Assembly: GCF_905220415.1 (NCBI RefSeq)
Contig: NC_059543.1
Span: forward strand, 6,634,001 to 6,698,000
Direction of reading: 5' to 3'
Source of the DNA: Colias croceus
Lineage: Eukaryota; Arthropoda; Insecta; Lepidoptera; Pieridae
DNA length: 64,000 nt
In this document: piece by piece, positions 10,348-22,100 of the stretch
Layout: every line of letters starts with the position of its first letter
How positions within the stretch are numbered: position 1 is the first letter of the stretch
The notes under the pieces: model-generated
Databases searched by the model: none
What the model was told of the DNA's origin: nothing
What the model saw: the letters and a program-made list of their open reading frames with translations, nothing else
Program-made: the position numbers and the translations under genes

Positions 10348-13161
10348 ATGTCTACGGAATCTAGCCAAAAGTTATTAAGAGATTCATATTCAAAAAGGTC
10401 TGCTATTAAAGGCCAAATTACAAAATTTAAAAATTATTTGGACAGAATTAGCGAGTCCACTTCAATGGATGAAGTATTAATGGCTGAATTTAAATTGAAA
10501 CTTAGCAAATTTGAAGCATTGTCAACAAAGTTTGATGTGTTGCAGACTGAGATTGAGGTTCTTAATTCTGAAAATATAGATTCCGAGATTGATGAAAGAG
10601 ACGACATTGAGAACGATTTCGTCCAAAGTATTGCTTCTGCTAAAATAATGATTAAAAAATATGATAATTTATTTAATGACAACGAAAATCGTAGAAAATC
10701 GATGGTCAATGAAGACTCTTTCCATCAAGACTCAAATATTAGATTACCACGAATCGAGATCTCAAAGTTTAATGGTTCATACTTCCGTTGGCTAGAGTTT
10801 CGCGACACATTTTCAAATTTGGTTCACAAAAACAAAAATATCACTGATATACATAAATTTCATTATTTACTTTCTTACCTTGAGGGTGATGCGGCACGGA
10901 TTGTCTCTAATCTCGAAGTGTCAACAGCAAACTACCAGGCAGCCTGGACGCTACTTTGCGACAGGTATAATAACAAAAGGCTTCTTGTTGATCATCACTT
11001 AGATTCTTTACTTAATATTCAATCTTTAACTCGTGAGTCAGACAAGTCACTACGTTTTTTAGTCGATCATGTTACAAAAAATCTTCGCGCCCTGTCTAGC
11101 CTGGGTCAGCCTACTGACTATTGGGATGTACTTATAATATTTATTTTATCATCTAAATTGGACAAATGTACTCTTGTTAAGTGGGAAGAGTATCGAAATA
11201 CTATTGATGACATTCCAACTTTGAAACAATTTCAAAGATTTTTAATCAACCGTGCAGATGTGTTAGAATCTTTAAATCGCAATAAGGTTGGCACTTATAA
11301 TGAATCACAAAATAATTCCCAATTACAATTCACGCCACGTCCCTCACAACTAAATTCGCAAAAACATAATAAATCTGATAAAAATAAAAATACTAATTCA
11401 TTTACTACATCTAATCAAAATGTTTATCTTTGCATAATTTGTAACGGAAATCACAGAATTTATGACTGTCCTACATTTAAGTCTAAAAACATTCAAGATA
11501 GGCTGTCGTATGTAAATAAATATAAATTATGTCGAAATTGCCTAAGACAAGGGCATCCTGTCAGTGACTGCCGCATGGGTTCATGTCGACAATGCCAGCA
11601 AAAACACAACACTCTCCTCCATAGTTCTAATGATGACGTCACTGCCAACTTCAGCACAGATGAGCAAGTTGAACCAAACGAATCTGTAGCAGCCTTTTCT
11701 AGACAAATGTCCAAGCATGTTCTCCTATCTACAGCATTGATAGAAGTTTTTAATCCTATTAATAAGCAGGTAGAAAAGGTTCGCGCTCTCTTGGATTGTG
11801 GCAGCCAGTCTTCATTTATCACTAAATCCCTGCAACGAAGAATGTCACTAAGAACTTGCCCAATGCAGGAATTAAATGTCATTGGGATTGGTAATAATTC
11901 TTCTAATACAGTGTACGAAAGCTGTCTCACTCAAATAAAATCTCTAAATAGCAACTACAGCGTTACTCTTTCATGTCTTGTTCTCAACGAATTGACGGGC
12001 CGCTTACCTAAGACCCCAGTTGATATTCAAGCTCTCAAAATACCTAATTCTATTACTTTGGCGGACCCTGAGTTCTACAAGCCAGCTCCGATTGAAGTTT
12101 TGATTGGAGCAGATATCTTCTGGGACATTCTAAACAGCGAACAGCTTTCTTTAGGTCCTAATAATCCTAAATTGCAAAATTCTAAATTCGGCTGGATAAT
12201 AGCTGGCCCAATCAACAATTATTTTAGTAAAGAAACTATTCATTGCAATCATGCCAGAATTGCAAACCCCACTTCTGACGAAATTCACAAAATGCTCACA
12301 AAATTCTGGGAGCTTGAAGAGCTACCCCAAAAAACTGTTCGAAGTCAAAATGACATAGCATGCGAAAAACACTTTCTAAATACCACCACTCGCTTAGAAA
12401 GCGGCAGATTCTGTGTGAAGTTACCCCTAAAGGACTCACCTGACTGCCTCGGCGATTCATACTCTCAAGCTAAAAAACGATTCCTAAATCTTGAGAAAAG
12501 ATTTAGACGAAATAAAGAACTAAAATCGAAATACGTTGAATTCATTCGTGAATACGCTGATATGGGCCATCTATCTGAATCATCTACTCCTATTCCAAAT
12601 CCATCATATTTTTTGTGTCACCATGCTGTCATAAAGGAGAATAGTGAATCTACCAAACTCCGAGTAGTGTTCGATGGCTCAGCCCCCACAACCTCTGGCT
12701 TCTCTGTCAATGACATCCTCATGGTAGGCCCAAATATTCAAGACTCTCTTTTCTCCATTTTAGTGAGAGCTCGGCAACATAAATTCATTTTGACAGGTGA
12801 TATCGCCAAAATGTATCGTCAGATTCAAATTGAAAGTTCAAATCAAAATTTGCAGCTCATATTATGGAGAGAAGATGAGTCTCAGCCTATCAAAACTCTG
12901 CGACTGAGTACTGTCACTTACGATATCGCAAGTGCCAGTTACTTGAGCACGAGATGTCTTTGGCAGGTTGGACAGGAATGTGGGGACGAAATAATCAAAA
13001 ATATCATTCAGCACGACTTTTATGTCGATGATCTAATCACCGGCTGTGATGATGAAGATCAACTTAAATACATTCAAAATTCAGTTTCAAACGCTCGTTT
13101 TCCTCTACGAAAGTATAAAACTAATTCAAAAAAACTTGTTTCAAAATTTACACGAAATTAA
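10348..13161 (+). CDS. BEL/Pao Gag-protease-reverse transcriptase frame (truncated Pol)
   Basis: A 937-codon frame opens the polyprotein of the BEL/Pao element. Residues about 1-330 are Gag of the DUF1759 type, with the core RLPRIEISKFNGSYFRWLEF. Cys/His knuckles follow at about 361-425 (CIICNGNHRIYDC, then CRNCLRQGHPVSDC, then CRQC). The DUF1758-type aspartic protease has its catalytic Asp in ALLDCGSQSSF at about 482. Reverse transcriptase follows, with its catalytic YVDD at about 891-894. Gag and Pol share one frame without a slip site, usual for BEL elements. The frame stops at 13159-13161, just after the YVDD region, and homology resumes in another frame, so Pol is cut short by a frameshift near 13130-13160. 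The start ATG (in ACAAAATGTC) is the first in frame after the leader. Gag and protease look intact. Confidence 0.92.
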   Translation: MSTESSQKLLRDSYSKRSAIKGQITKFKNYLDRISESTSMDEVLMAEFKLKLSKFEALSTKFDVLQTEIEVLNSENIDSEIDERDDIENDFVQSIASAKIMIKKYDNLFNDNENRRKSMVNEDSFHQDSNIRLPRIEISKFNGSYFRWLEFRDTFSNLVHKNKNITDIHKFHYLLSYLEGDAARIVSNLEVSTANYQAAWTLLCDRYNNKRLLVDHHLDSLLNIQSLTRESDKSLRFLVDHVTKNLRALSSLGQPTDYWDVLIIFILSSKLDKCTLVKWEEYRNTIDDIPTLKQFQRFLINRADVLESLNRNKVGTYNESQNNSQLQFTPRPSQLNSQKHNKSDKNKNTNSFTTSNQNVYLCIICNGNHRIYDCPTFKSKNIQDRLSYVNKYKLCRNCLRQGHPVSDCRMGSCRQCQQKHNTLLHSSNDDVTANFSTDEQVEPNESVAAFSRQMSKHVLLSTALIEVFNPINKQVEKVRALLDCGSQSSFITKSLQRRMSLRTCPMQELNVIGIGNNSSNTVYESCLTQIKSLNSNYSVTLSCLVLNELTGRLPKTPVDIQALKIPNSITLADPEFYKPAPIEVLIGADIFWDILNSEQLSLGPNNPKLQNSKFGWIIAGPINNYFSKETIHCNHARIANPTSDEIHKMLTKFWELEELPQKTVRSQNDIACEKHFLNTTTRLESGRFCVKLPLKDSPDCLGDSYSQAKKRFLNLEKRFRRNKELKSKYVEFIREYADMGHLSESSTPIPNPSYFLCHHAVIKENSESTKLRVVFDGSAPTTSGFSVNDILMVGPNIQDSLFSILVRARQHKFILTGDIAKMYRQIQIESSNQNLQLILWREDESQPIKTLRLSTVTYDIASASYLSTRCLWQVGQECGDEIIKNIIQHDFYVDDLITGCDDEDQLKYIQNSVSNARFPLRKYKTNSKKLVSKFTRN

Positions 13162-13425
13162 TACAGAACATTTGACAATCAGTGAGTCGTCGAGCACTCT
13201 CGGACTTTGTTGGGATCCATCGAAGGATGCCTTTAGTTTTCCCATCGAAATTCCACTTCATAGTGACAAAATCACAAAGAGACTTATCCTCTCAAGTTCA
13301 TTTCGAATCTTCGATCCCTTAGGTCTTTTGAGCCCGTGCATTATTCAACCAAAGATTTTGCTCCAAAAATTGTGGCTCAAGGGTGTTGAGTGGGATGAAC
13401 CTGTGTCGAAGAAGACTTACCTGAA
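13146..13425 (+). pseudogene. BEL/Pao RT tail and start of Pao peptidase domain, frameshifted
   Basis: Polymerase homology continues one frame over from the preceding CDS. The stretch contains LGLCWDPSKDAF and the SFRIFDPLGLLSPCI block that opens the Pao peptidase (A17-type) region, followed by LWLKGVEWDEPV. After WDEPV the expected several hundred base pairs coding for the rest of this domain and RNase H are absent, and the sequence jumps near 13425-13438 to a third segment in another frame. This is read as a deletion. Without RNase H this copy could not complete reverse transcription alone. Confidence 0.85.
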
Positions 13426-13437
13426 GTCAAGGTCCAT

Positions 13438-14487
13438 ACAGCCGTCGAATCTGAAATTAATTTTGATTTTAAAAAATATTCTAAATTTACAAAACTTCAA
13501 AGAACTTTTAGTTACATTTTACGATTTTTACACAACTCTAAAAAACAAAATAAAAATAATAAACTTACCAGCATTTTCTTTCATTCTCTGCATGCAGGAC
13601 CGCAGCTTCTGTTGTCGATTATTCGCGAGTCTGTTTGGCCTGTCAATGGCAGAAAACTAGCTAGGCGCGTTGTCAAAAACTGCGTTACCTGCACATGTCT
13701 TCGTGGTCAGACCTATAATCCAAAAATGGCTGACTTACCTGCAAATCGCGTCAACGTTGACTTTCCCTTCAGGTCTGTTGGAGTGGACTATGCGGGCCCT
13801 TTCTTCATTCTAAATCGTAAAGGACGCGGTGCTAGAGTAGTTAAGTGCTACTTATGTCTGTTTGTGTGTCTGCGCTTCAAATGCATTCACTTAGAGGTCG
13901 TATCTAATTTGACAAAAGACGCTTATATTATGACACTTCGCAGATTTGTGGCACGCCGTGGAAAGCCAACCGAAATATTTTCCGACAACGGTAAAAATTT
14001 TGTTGCTGCCGCGAAAGAATTAAATAGTTTTCTAAAGGCTAATCAAGAACCTCTGTCTGAGTTTGCTGCTCAGGAGGGAATAAAATTTTCTTTTATCCCC
14101 GCTTACGCTCCTCACTTTGGTGGAATATGGGAGGCCGGGGTTAAGTCCGCTAAACATCATATAAAGCGAGTCATGGGCAATACCCATCTTACGTTTGAAG
14201 AGCTTTCGACATTGTTTGCTCAAGTTGAGGCTATTCTCAATAGCCGTCCTCTATGTCCCATGTCATTTTCCCCGAATGACTTCCTATCCTTGTCCCCAGG
14301 GCACTTTTTAATTGGAAGACCATTGAATGCGCTACCGGCTCCTTCATTGGATAACGCTAAAGAGAGCTCCCTGGATAGATATGGCAGACTTGAACAAATC
14401 CGCCAACACTTCTGGAAGAGATGGCAGAAGGAGTGTATATCAGAAATGCAACTACGAACAAAATGGAAGATTTGCAAATCAAAATAA
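13438..14487 (+). pseudogene. BEL/Pao integrase segment with upstream deletion
   Basis: This frame begins with a pre-integrase linker (ESEINFDFKKYSKFTK). It appears to skip the usual conserved block before the zinc-binding module, around 13540-13580, and resumes at LHAGPQLLLSIIRESVWP and the CVTC zinc ligands. The catalytic core is clear: Asp in GVDYAGPFF, Asp in FSDNGKNF, and Glu in GGIWEAGVKSAKH. The core is intact, but the frame ends at 14487 before the C-terminal domain, which continues in a different frame. A second deletion plus a frameshift therefore flank an otherwise well-kept integrase. No ATG of its own is expected, because it is part of the polyprotein. Confidence 0.88.
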
Positions 14488-14681
14488 ACGTCGGAGACCT
14501 CGTACTGCTTCAAGAGGATAATTCTCCACCACTTTGTTGGCGCATGGGACGTATCTTTCGATTATTCCATGGAACAGATGGCGTTTGTCGAGTTGCGGAC
14601 GTCAAAACTACAAGAGGTTGCGTTCGAAGACCTTTGGTTCGACTGTGTCCTCTGCCCACTTCTGAAGACCTTCAAGCTTGA
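14460..14681 (+). pseudogene. BEL/Pao Pol C-terminal domain, frameshifted
   Basis: The BEL-specific C-terminal segment (DUF5641 type) is recognisable from VGDLVLLQEDNSPPLCW, GRIFRLFHG and the closing RLCPLP. It lies in a different frame from the integrase core. The shift falls around 14455-14475, just after the WKRWQKE block. The stop at 14679-14681 is followed within 20 bp by the polypurine tract, the normal end of a BEL pol. Confidence 0.88.
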
Positions 14682-14699
14682 AAACCTACGCTTTTCACC

Positions 14700-14709
14700 G
14701 GGGGGAGGA
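14700..14709 (+). other. Polypurine tract of BEL/Pao element
   Basis: GGGGGGAGGA sits 3 nt before the 3' LTR start. It is the expected plus-strand primer in reverse transcription. Confidence 0.85.
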
Positions 14710-14712
14710 TTA

Positions 14713-14928
14713 TGTCTACGCCTGTTAAACTTATTATAGCAATCATGCGCTTCAACAACATAGATTGTCATTTTTTATTTATTATTTATTGGCCGGGTAG
14801 AATGTATTTTTTCCACTTATCTAAAAATACTTGTACAAAGGTGTGTCGGTCTCGAAAATAAATTGTTTTTAAAAGGAATATTGAGTTTCCCTAAAGAAAT
14901 TCCAGTTCCCAAGCCTAAAGCGGGAACA
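14713..14928 (+). repeat. 3' LTR of BEL/Pao element
   Basis: 216 bp, identical on reading to the 5' LTR, followed by the AAGTA duplication at 14929-14933. Confidence 0.95.
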
Positions 14929-14933
14929 AAGTA

Positions 14934-15910
14934 TAAACGTCGCAATATCGTGTTTTGAATTACGATTGTGTAATATACTCTGAAAAGGGGAATATGTATG
15001 TATTAGTAGCGGGAGGGAGCGATACGGATATGGAGCCGTACCTTCTAAAGATATTTGAGCTGTAAATATCTCAAGAATAGAAACATGAATTATTATTTTT
15101 TATGATTTATTTGCAAAATAATTAAATAATTATCGCTAAAATTAAATTTTGATAGTTGATAATATTATGGGTAACATTTCCTAGTTTTCTATATCGCGAT
15201 TCATATAAAAATTTAGATTATACGTACGATATAATATTATCTCGATGTAGCTACTATACCAATAATATACTGAATGACTATTGGTACTATAGGACTAAAA
15301 TGATTTTTTTTTTCAGAAAGTACGAGCTCAACACGATGAACACGTAGTTATCATTTGAATGTTTTAATCCCGCAATTTAAGTAAATTTGATGCAAATTAT
15401 GCAGCAAGATTCCCATTTTCAAATGGATGCTCTGACGTTACCTCTACCTTAGCACAAAACAAACAAGGACGCCCACAAAAACGTTTCTATGCAAATATGG
15501 ACAAATAAACCTCGTACGAGACGAAGGTGCTTAGAAATATAGCCCTGGAACGGTCTAAAGATTTACGCGAAATGCTAAGGAGAATGCATATTGCATTACC
15601 TATTAACCTAAGGGAAGATATGCGAAGAAATTCCGAAGGATGCATAATTAATTCCTGTTAATGAAAGAGCCTCGCTGGAAACACTAAGTTTCTTAGTTCT
15701 AATGTTTTTATTTCTTTCGCTAAGTTAACTACTGTTTTGATAAAAATCAGAGTATTTATCCTAGTAAATGAAGTTGTTTGTTAATCTTTGAGATTATTTT
15801 TGCATTGGATAGATAGTAATTTTCTTTGGATCTACATATGTTTCATAATAATGGTTTAGATACTTTTAATAATTATATGTATCTAACATCAACTTGAAAT
15901 ATTTAATATG
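14934..15910. other. Non-coding stretch
   Basis: AT-rich with no supported gene. The 63-codon frame at 15156-15347 has random AT-rich composition. Confidence 0.5.
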
Positions 15911-16260
15911 ATACTAGCTTACCGCCCGCGGCTTCGCCCGCTTTCTCTAAAACGATTTGAAATTTAAACTATCCTATCTCTCAAGTTGGGTCGAACTGCA
16001 CATGGTTTGCAAATTTTATTATAATCGATTAAGTGGTTTAAGAGTCCATTGAGGACAAACATTGTGACACGAGATTTATATAGATATACTAGCTTACCGC
16101 CCGCGGCTTCGCCCGCTTTCTCTAAATCGATTTGAAATTTAAACTATCCTATCTCTCAAGTTGGATCGAACTGCACATGGTGTGCGAATTTTATTATAAT
16201 CGGTTATGTGGTTTAGGAGTCCATTGAAGACAAACATTGTGACACGAGATTTATATATAT
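15911..16260 (-). repeat. Tandem pair of a 175-bp lepidopteran repeat
   Basis: Two head-to-tail copies, 15911-16085 and 16086-about 16260, both start ATACTAGCTTACCGCCCGCG and end in ACGAGATTTATAT. They differ by about ten substitutions. The GCCCGCGGCTTCGCCCGC end is the typical end of short lepidopteran repeats, here reverse-oriented. A short AAGATT-rich tail (16262-16287) follows the second copy. Confidence 0.85.
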
Positions 16261-16554
16261 TAAGAAGATTAAGATTAAGATTAAACTGTCATACTTAACA
16301 AAAGAAGACAAGGATTATAGTCTACGTTAGTATATTTAACATAAAAAAGTGAGTATATATAAATAAAACCTTTCACGGTGTTCAAAATGAAACTCGGACT
16401 TTCCTATAATTTTATCAACTTTATGAAAAGTTATACTTAGAGATTTTCAATGAAAAGACGCGATTCTCCCAAAATATTACACACATTTCAATATTTTTTC
16501 GTTAAGTTAATACATAAATATATTATCTTCAGATTATGGAATTACCAATATAAG

Positions 16555-16649
16555 AGACAAGGAAGATATTGTTTTTTGCTAACCGCTATTGTATACAATA
16601 GCGATTAGCAAAAAACAATATATTCCTTGTCTAAAGCCCTATAGGGCTT
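16555..16649. repeat. 78-bp spacerless palindrome followed by a 16-bp palindrome
   Basis: Positions 16555-16593 and 16594-16632 are 39-bp arms with two mismatches and no spacer. Positions 16634-16649 (AAGCCCTATAGGGCTT) form a perfect palindrome immediately after. Inverted AGCTTTT/AAAAGCT arms occur near 16695-16713. A cruciform-prone cluster; function unknown. Confidence 0.9.
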
Positions 16650-16713
16650 GAAAACTTATTAAACACGGTGACTGCTATTGAACACTTTGAAGAGAGCTTT
16701 TGATTAAAAGCTT

Positions 16714-18540
16714 CTAAGTATCACGACGCGACGGGTAAAACCGCTTGTTATTATTTATTGAAGTAAATAGTAGTTACATAAAATTATATTCTTTACAAAT
16801 ACGTTACAATATTGATGGGTTTATAAAATTGCAATTTAAAAGGTCTATTCATAGAAATCTAACTAACAAGACACGGTCTATTAAATATTTATTATACCTA
16901 TATGTTTATTATTCCTACATTTCTGTAATTGCCTTTATTTTAAACAACAATAGCGAATATTGCTCAAACAAAATTATCGCTTATTGGGCATTGAATTGTA
17001 TTCGGCGCAATTATCTAATTATACTCAAATAATACATTCCCAAGAGAGCCTTAATTCAAGCTAAATATTATCACACTTCCACCATTATTTAATGGCAAAT
17101 AATAACAAATTGTAGTATGACTATTATCTTTTAAATTATATTTATCTATTGAATTATTTAAAAAAACAAAATCTCGTGTAAATCTTAGTTTTGTTTAGAG
17201 TAAAAAATTAAAGTACCAGTATAAACCCTCTGGAAAATCCACCCGTATTTAATTCATGTGTCACAAAATTCTTTTGAGATAATGTTTCACTTTCCTCTCC
17301 CTACCAACATTTCTCTTAGTTACAATGAATCATCTCAATCTAACCAAATCCATAAGTTTTATGTCTTTCGTTAAGCATTATCGTAGTTTATCGTATCATT
17401 TACATTTGTAAACAATATAAAGCATACAGAGGAGGAAATATTACGGCGGAATATAAAAGAATTGAAAACATTTTATCATTTATAATAGCATGTTCAGTCG
17501 TATCCAGTGTAATCTGATTCCCACGTGAACCTCGCTTCCCTCGAGACCACATTTTCGGCGTAGTTTTATACGCGACGCATGCTTGATTTCCACTATACAT
17601 ATTTATGTCGTTTCCGAGCGTGGAAGAAAGAATTTTATGGTCTTTTACGTAGGTGACCGAATGTGTTTTTAGGCTAGCTATGCGATAATATTGACTTGTT
17701 ATTGCTAGTTCATGTTATTATTGATAACTTTACCGAATGGTTTCGCTCATGTACCTAACCTTACTGTCATAAAACATACAAATTAGATGGATGCCTAAAT
17801 GAAATCAATTAGAAGTGTAGAGGTCAATTAAGCGTATTTAAAGGTCCAACATAATAAGGTAGAAACTTTAATTTATACGATAGAGGATTCTTTTTTCAAT
17901 AGGTGAGAAAAATAAACGTAGCCTCTATTTCTATACTTATATATTTAAAGAGATGTTATTAATAGTATATGGGGTTGTAGGACAGGAAAAACGTAGCCGA
18001 GTGATTTTAGCATCGTCACCATTACGTAGGGAGCATTATTACTTATAACATAGGTACTATAAATATTATATTGATTATAATATATGAGCGGAATAAATGA
18101 GTATGATTTAGAATTCATCGAAAGATACTGTACTGTGTACCCTATGCATGCAATAATTTATTTTGCTTTTTAGTGTGAATTAGAATGCTTCTTAGGAAAT
18201 TAAACATCACTCGAGAAAAAAATAACATACGCAGCATACACTTATTGCAATTAAAAAACATAATAATATTTTTAAATTGAACAATTCATACCTTTACGAT
18301 TAGATATAATTCTAAACGCTAGCAGAAGTGATTGAAGTTCAAAAATCAAACAATTATAACAAACATAGATCAACCGATATTCAGATAAGCTAGGGAGCAT
18401 TTTCTCGATGTAAGACGTCGTAAGACGAATAAGCCAATCCGTCGTAGGGTTGCTACACTATCTTCAGTGTTGTGTGAAAAGTATTATTTTTTTTTTTATT
18501 GAACGTAAATTTATTTATGATAATAATTATATCGATTTAA
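16714..18540. other. Non-coding stretch
   Basis: AT-rich with no supported gene. A slightly GC-richer patch at 17500-17590 has no clear exon signature. The TAA at 18541-18543 is the target duplication of the next element. Confidence 0.5.
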
Positions 18541-18543
18541 TAA

Positions 18544-18980
18544 GGGGCTGTCCATTAATCACGTGAGGCTCGAAAGGGGGGGGAGGGGTCCATCAAAACA
18601 TCACGAAATATCACAAGGGGGAGGGGGGTTAAAGTAATATATCACGTGTATTTATTTTTCGACAAGCGCGCGATACTCAACCGAAAAGCGGCGTTACACG
18701 TATTTATTTTTAGTCAAACGCGTACAACTTTTTCGCATATCTTTCATTATTTTTATGTCATTCAAAAACAAACTGCAATCTTTCTGTCTACCTCTGAACG
18801 TTTATTATAGTAGTCTTTAATTTACTATAATAAAATTATATGATACTTATACCAGTATTTTTTTATAAATAAAAAATTGATTCTTTGCGGGTACGAAAAA
18901 ATACAGGTGATATAGGGGGGAGGGGGGAGGGGGGGTCAAAAAATACCAAAAAAAACATCACGTGATTAATGGATGGCCCC
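18544..18980. mobile_element. 437-bp TIR element (MITE), 3-bp TAA duplication
   Basis: The ends are 23-bp terminal inverted repeats matching at 21 of 23 positions (GGGGCTGTCCATTAATCACG at the left, continuing TGA; GGGGCCATCCATTAATCACG at the right when reversed). TAA flanks both sides (18541-18543 and 18981-18983). G-rich tracts lie just inside both ends. There is no transposase frame. A 3-bp TWA duplication with GGG-starting TIRs fits a PIF/Harbinger-derived MITE; that superfamily call is inference. Confidence 0.85.
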
Positions 18981-19130
18981 TAATTTCGATGACATCATCT
19001 TCTTTTTGGGAATTAGACAGATTAAATTATTATTCTTGGGACAGATCGATTGCTTTACCAACCAACCTACCCCTTTTTCAAGTTAGTCCTGCAGTTTTAA
19101 TAACTAAAATTTAAAATGAGGAAGATAGAT

Positions 19131-19158
19131 AGATTAGATTAGATTAGATTAGATTAGA
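19131..19158 (+). repeat. (AGATT)n microsatellite
   Basis: More than five uninterrupted AGATT units. Confidence 0.95.
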
Positions 19159-22100
19159 GATAGATTTCTAAACACATGACTGTGAATCAACATTATTTAT
19201 AGTTAATACAATGTATCTAACAGTTCCATAATTACATATGGGATTTGTCTTCATATACCTCCAACTTATACTAAATAGTTTTTTCTCATATTCTTAATTT
19301 ATTTTTAAATATTAAATTAGTGTAAGGTAAAATAACATATAAGTTTTATATCAAGAGGCAGCCCTAGCTCGACAGCGAGTTTGTACAATCAATCGTAACT
19401 TGTAGGATGGATTGTGTGCTTCGTATCCATAAAGTTAGTGAGTTTAAGTTCGTTGCATGCTCGGGATCAGCAAGTTAAAATGCCAATTGAACTTCAAACT
19501 AAATTACTCCGATATGTTGTTATTAATTGAAAACTATGGGTGCTGTTTATCAACTGAATGTCTTATTTGATCTCTCTTGACTTTAGAATTAAATATGCAT
19601 GTCAGGAACAGCTAATTTTAGCACGAATTACGCTTAAATTCTCACTGCTCAGGATAAGGTCTTAGTTGATTTCCCACAAGGACTGTGAAATCGTTGACAT
19701 ACGAGCTTGGCTCTCTGAAAATTGTATATCTAGAATTAACTTTGAGATTTTAGAATTTTGTATAATATAAAGTATAAAGATATATATGTTTAAGTTTGGA
19801 TAAGTGGAATTTAATTTTCACCTAAATAAAACCATCCATCCAACCATATATAAAAGCCAGTTTTTATGTATTTGTGAACTATTAAGATTTTTATGTTTTT
19901 TATTATCATTTAGACATCGTGCATCAATTGCTTCGCGAGATCGCTCTGTGGAAACTCGCCTATTTACATACTGTTTATTTATAACATTAGATCTTGGAGG
20001 TTATCTTCATAATAGATATGAAATTCATTGTATACAGATATATAGGTAAAGATTAATAAACTTAACAACTTCTCAACATAACCTTAACCAAGCCTATAAC
20101 AATTTATTATCAGCATTGCCCCTTTTTAGCACAAATCATGAAACGCCACTACAATATCACTCTAATTTGAATACACGATAAACTAGTCATGTGATAGCGT
20201 ATTCAAGTATACGGCCACGTAAACAGGCTCCCGGATCGCTAATTTGAGCGGACAGAGCAAAAACATGAGCATTCTGTGAACTAGCCGGGTGTGTTGTTGC
20301 AGCGAGCAAATTCTCAAGAATTTAGCGTAAGCCCGCTTTACACGACTTAGTATCTGGCAACACGTGTATGTACGTTTTTATGTGCATTTTTTATTGTAAG
20401 TATGTGAGTTTTTGGACGTCTGATTATGATTCTAAATGCAGTTCGTAATATAGGTTAATCAGCTGTTACCCATTTGTCTAGTTGGTGTATTCCAATTTTT
20501 ATTGATATACAATGATCATTACTTAGATATGATAGAAAAAATATTAATCATTATTTTCAACTCCAGTATAAACAAACATGTACCTAAAATATTTAAATTT
20601 CTTAATATCGTCTTTACATTGGATGTTCTAACAACCACGTAATCAAACGCATAAAAATATCAAACGTCGCTTGTACGGTCAAAAATATACATCATTTCTT
20701 ACAATAAAGAGAATATTTCATGTCTAAATTTCAGTTGTATTTCATAACATAACAAAGAATTCGCACTGCCTAAGCAAGACAATGTTTGAGCAAAGGGAAA
20801 AAGAAACCGTTACATTACATATGATTTTTTATCAAAGGCCGGAGTCTAAGCTATAAATATGGTATAACACTGAATAATGTAACATGGTCCTAAGTAAACA
20901 GTCTTGAATAATAACAAAATGGGGACAGGCATATCGCACATTCGCATACATTTACTTTTAATTGTTAAACTTTCGCTTTGATTTATATACAATGCGCGGT
21001 GCTTTAATTACAACAAATCCTTGGAGTTTACATTGTGATAATATTTTGAAAATATTTCATACAAGTAAGGAAGATGAAATTACAAGGGAGTTGTATAATT
21101 AAATATGTATTTATTTAATGGTACAGTTAGGTAAATATTGTAATAATCACTAGGTGATGCTAAATGCTATTTTTTCCTTATTCTTATTGCTCTACCAAGT
21201 ACCAATTGATGTGTTAACAAACAATCATGTCATGAAAAAAATTTAAGACATGTGAATAGTCAAAATTTTCTATAATCAAGTGAAAATTTTGTCATTATCG
21301 ACCTGTTTTTACACACACTCATACCTACATAGTTCTATCAATAAAATTCTATCCATCAGTAAAAACGATTTTACGAAACTTATGGTCCGAATATTGATAT
21401 TAATTATACATACCAGAACATCGTGAAATACCTTCTTTACCTCCTCAAGTTTTATAATCACCAAAATATTATCATTATTTAAAAAAGTTTCAAACAATAA
21501 CCGTAACTCTAAACAAAATGCGCCAAAACGGGACCTCAATTTATAGCCTTATTCCTGTGTAGTTAAGGCTTTTACGGTTATATGGTTATAATCAAGCAAA
21601 TTCCACGGAATTGAGGACGGGAGTGTAATATAGATAAACGTTTATTTTCCTTTAGAATTTAAACGGTATAGACTTGGAACTTGGTTATAGTCCATTTTCT
21701 TGAATCGTTATTGTTTTATTCGTTATTTCTACAGAGTATGCGCTGTACTTGTAAAGGGTTGGATAGAGAGCAATAAATCCCGCGATGTTTTCGTTGTTCA
21801 CAGTTAAATTAGAAAATATTAGCTTAGTCATTCGTTGTGAATAATTTTATGGGGGAGTTTTATAATTGCAATTTGAACTCATATCGGCCAAGTGCATTCG
21901 GGCTACATTCTGAGGGGTTCTTCTGCGGACGAACATTAAAATATGTAAAGGAGTATTCAGATTTAAACTTTAATTTAGCGTCAGTGTTGTTCGTGCTAAT
22001 TTATATTTTATTGCTTATCTGAAATCTTCAACTATCAAAGCAAATGGGTATAGAACATTACATTATTGTCTACTCAAAAAATGTTGGCAAATATTGGATA

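Larger units (their letters stand above)
9498..14928 (+). mobile_element. BEL/Pao LTR retrotransposon, internally deleted
   Basis: A 5,431-bp element is bounded by two 216-bp LTRs that read identically and by a 5-bp target duplication, AAGTA (9493-9497 and 14929-14933). Order: LTR, primer site, leader, gag-protease-RT frame, broken RT and Pao-peptidase remainder, integrase, BEL C-terminal domain, polypurine tract, LTR. The domain order and the protein motifs (Gag DUF1759 type, C-rich knuckles, DUF1758-type protease, YVDD RT) place it in BEL/Pao. At about 5.4 kb it is shorter than usual for the group because RNase H and neighbouring segments are missing. No env-like frame is present. Identical LTRs imply recent insertion, while the coding lesions imply that this copy cannot supply its own enzymes. 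Confidence 0.95.
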
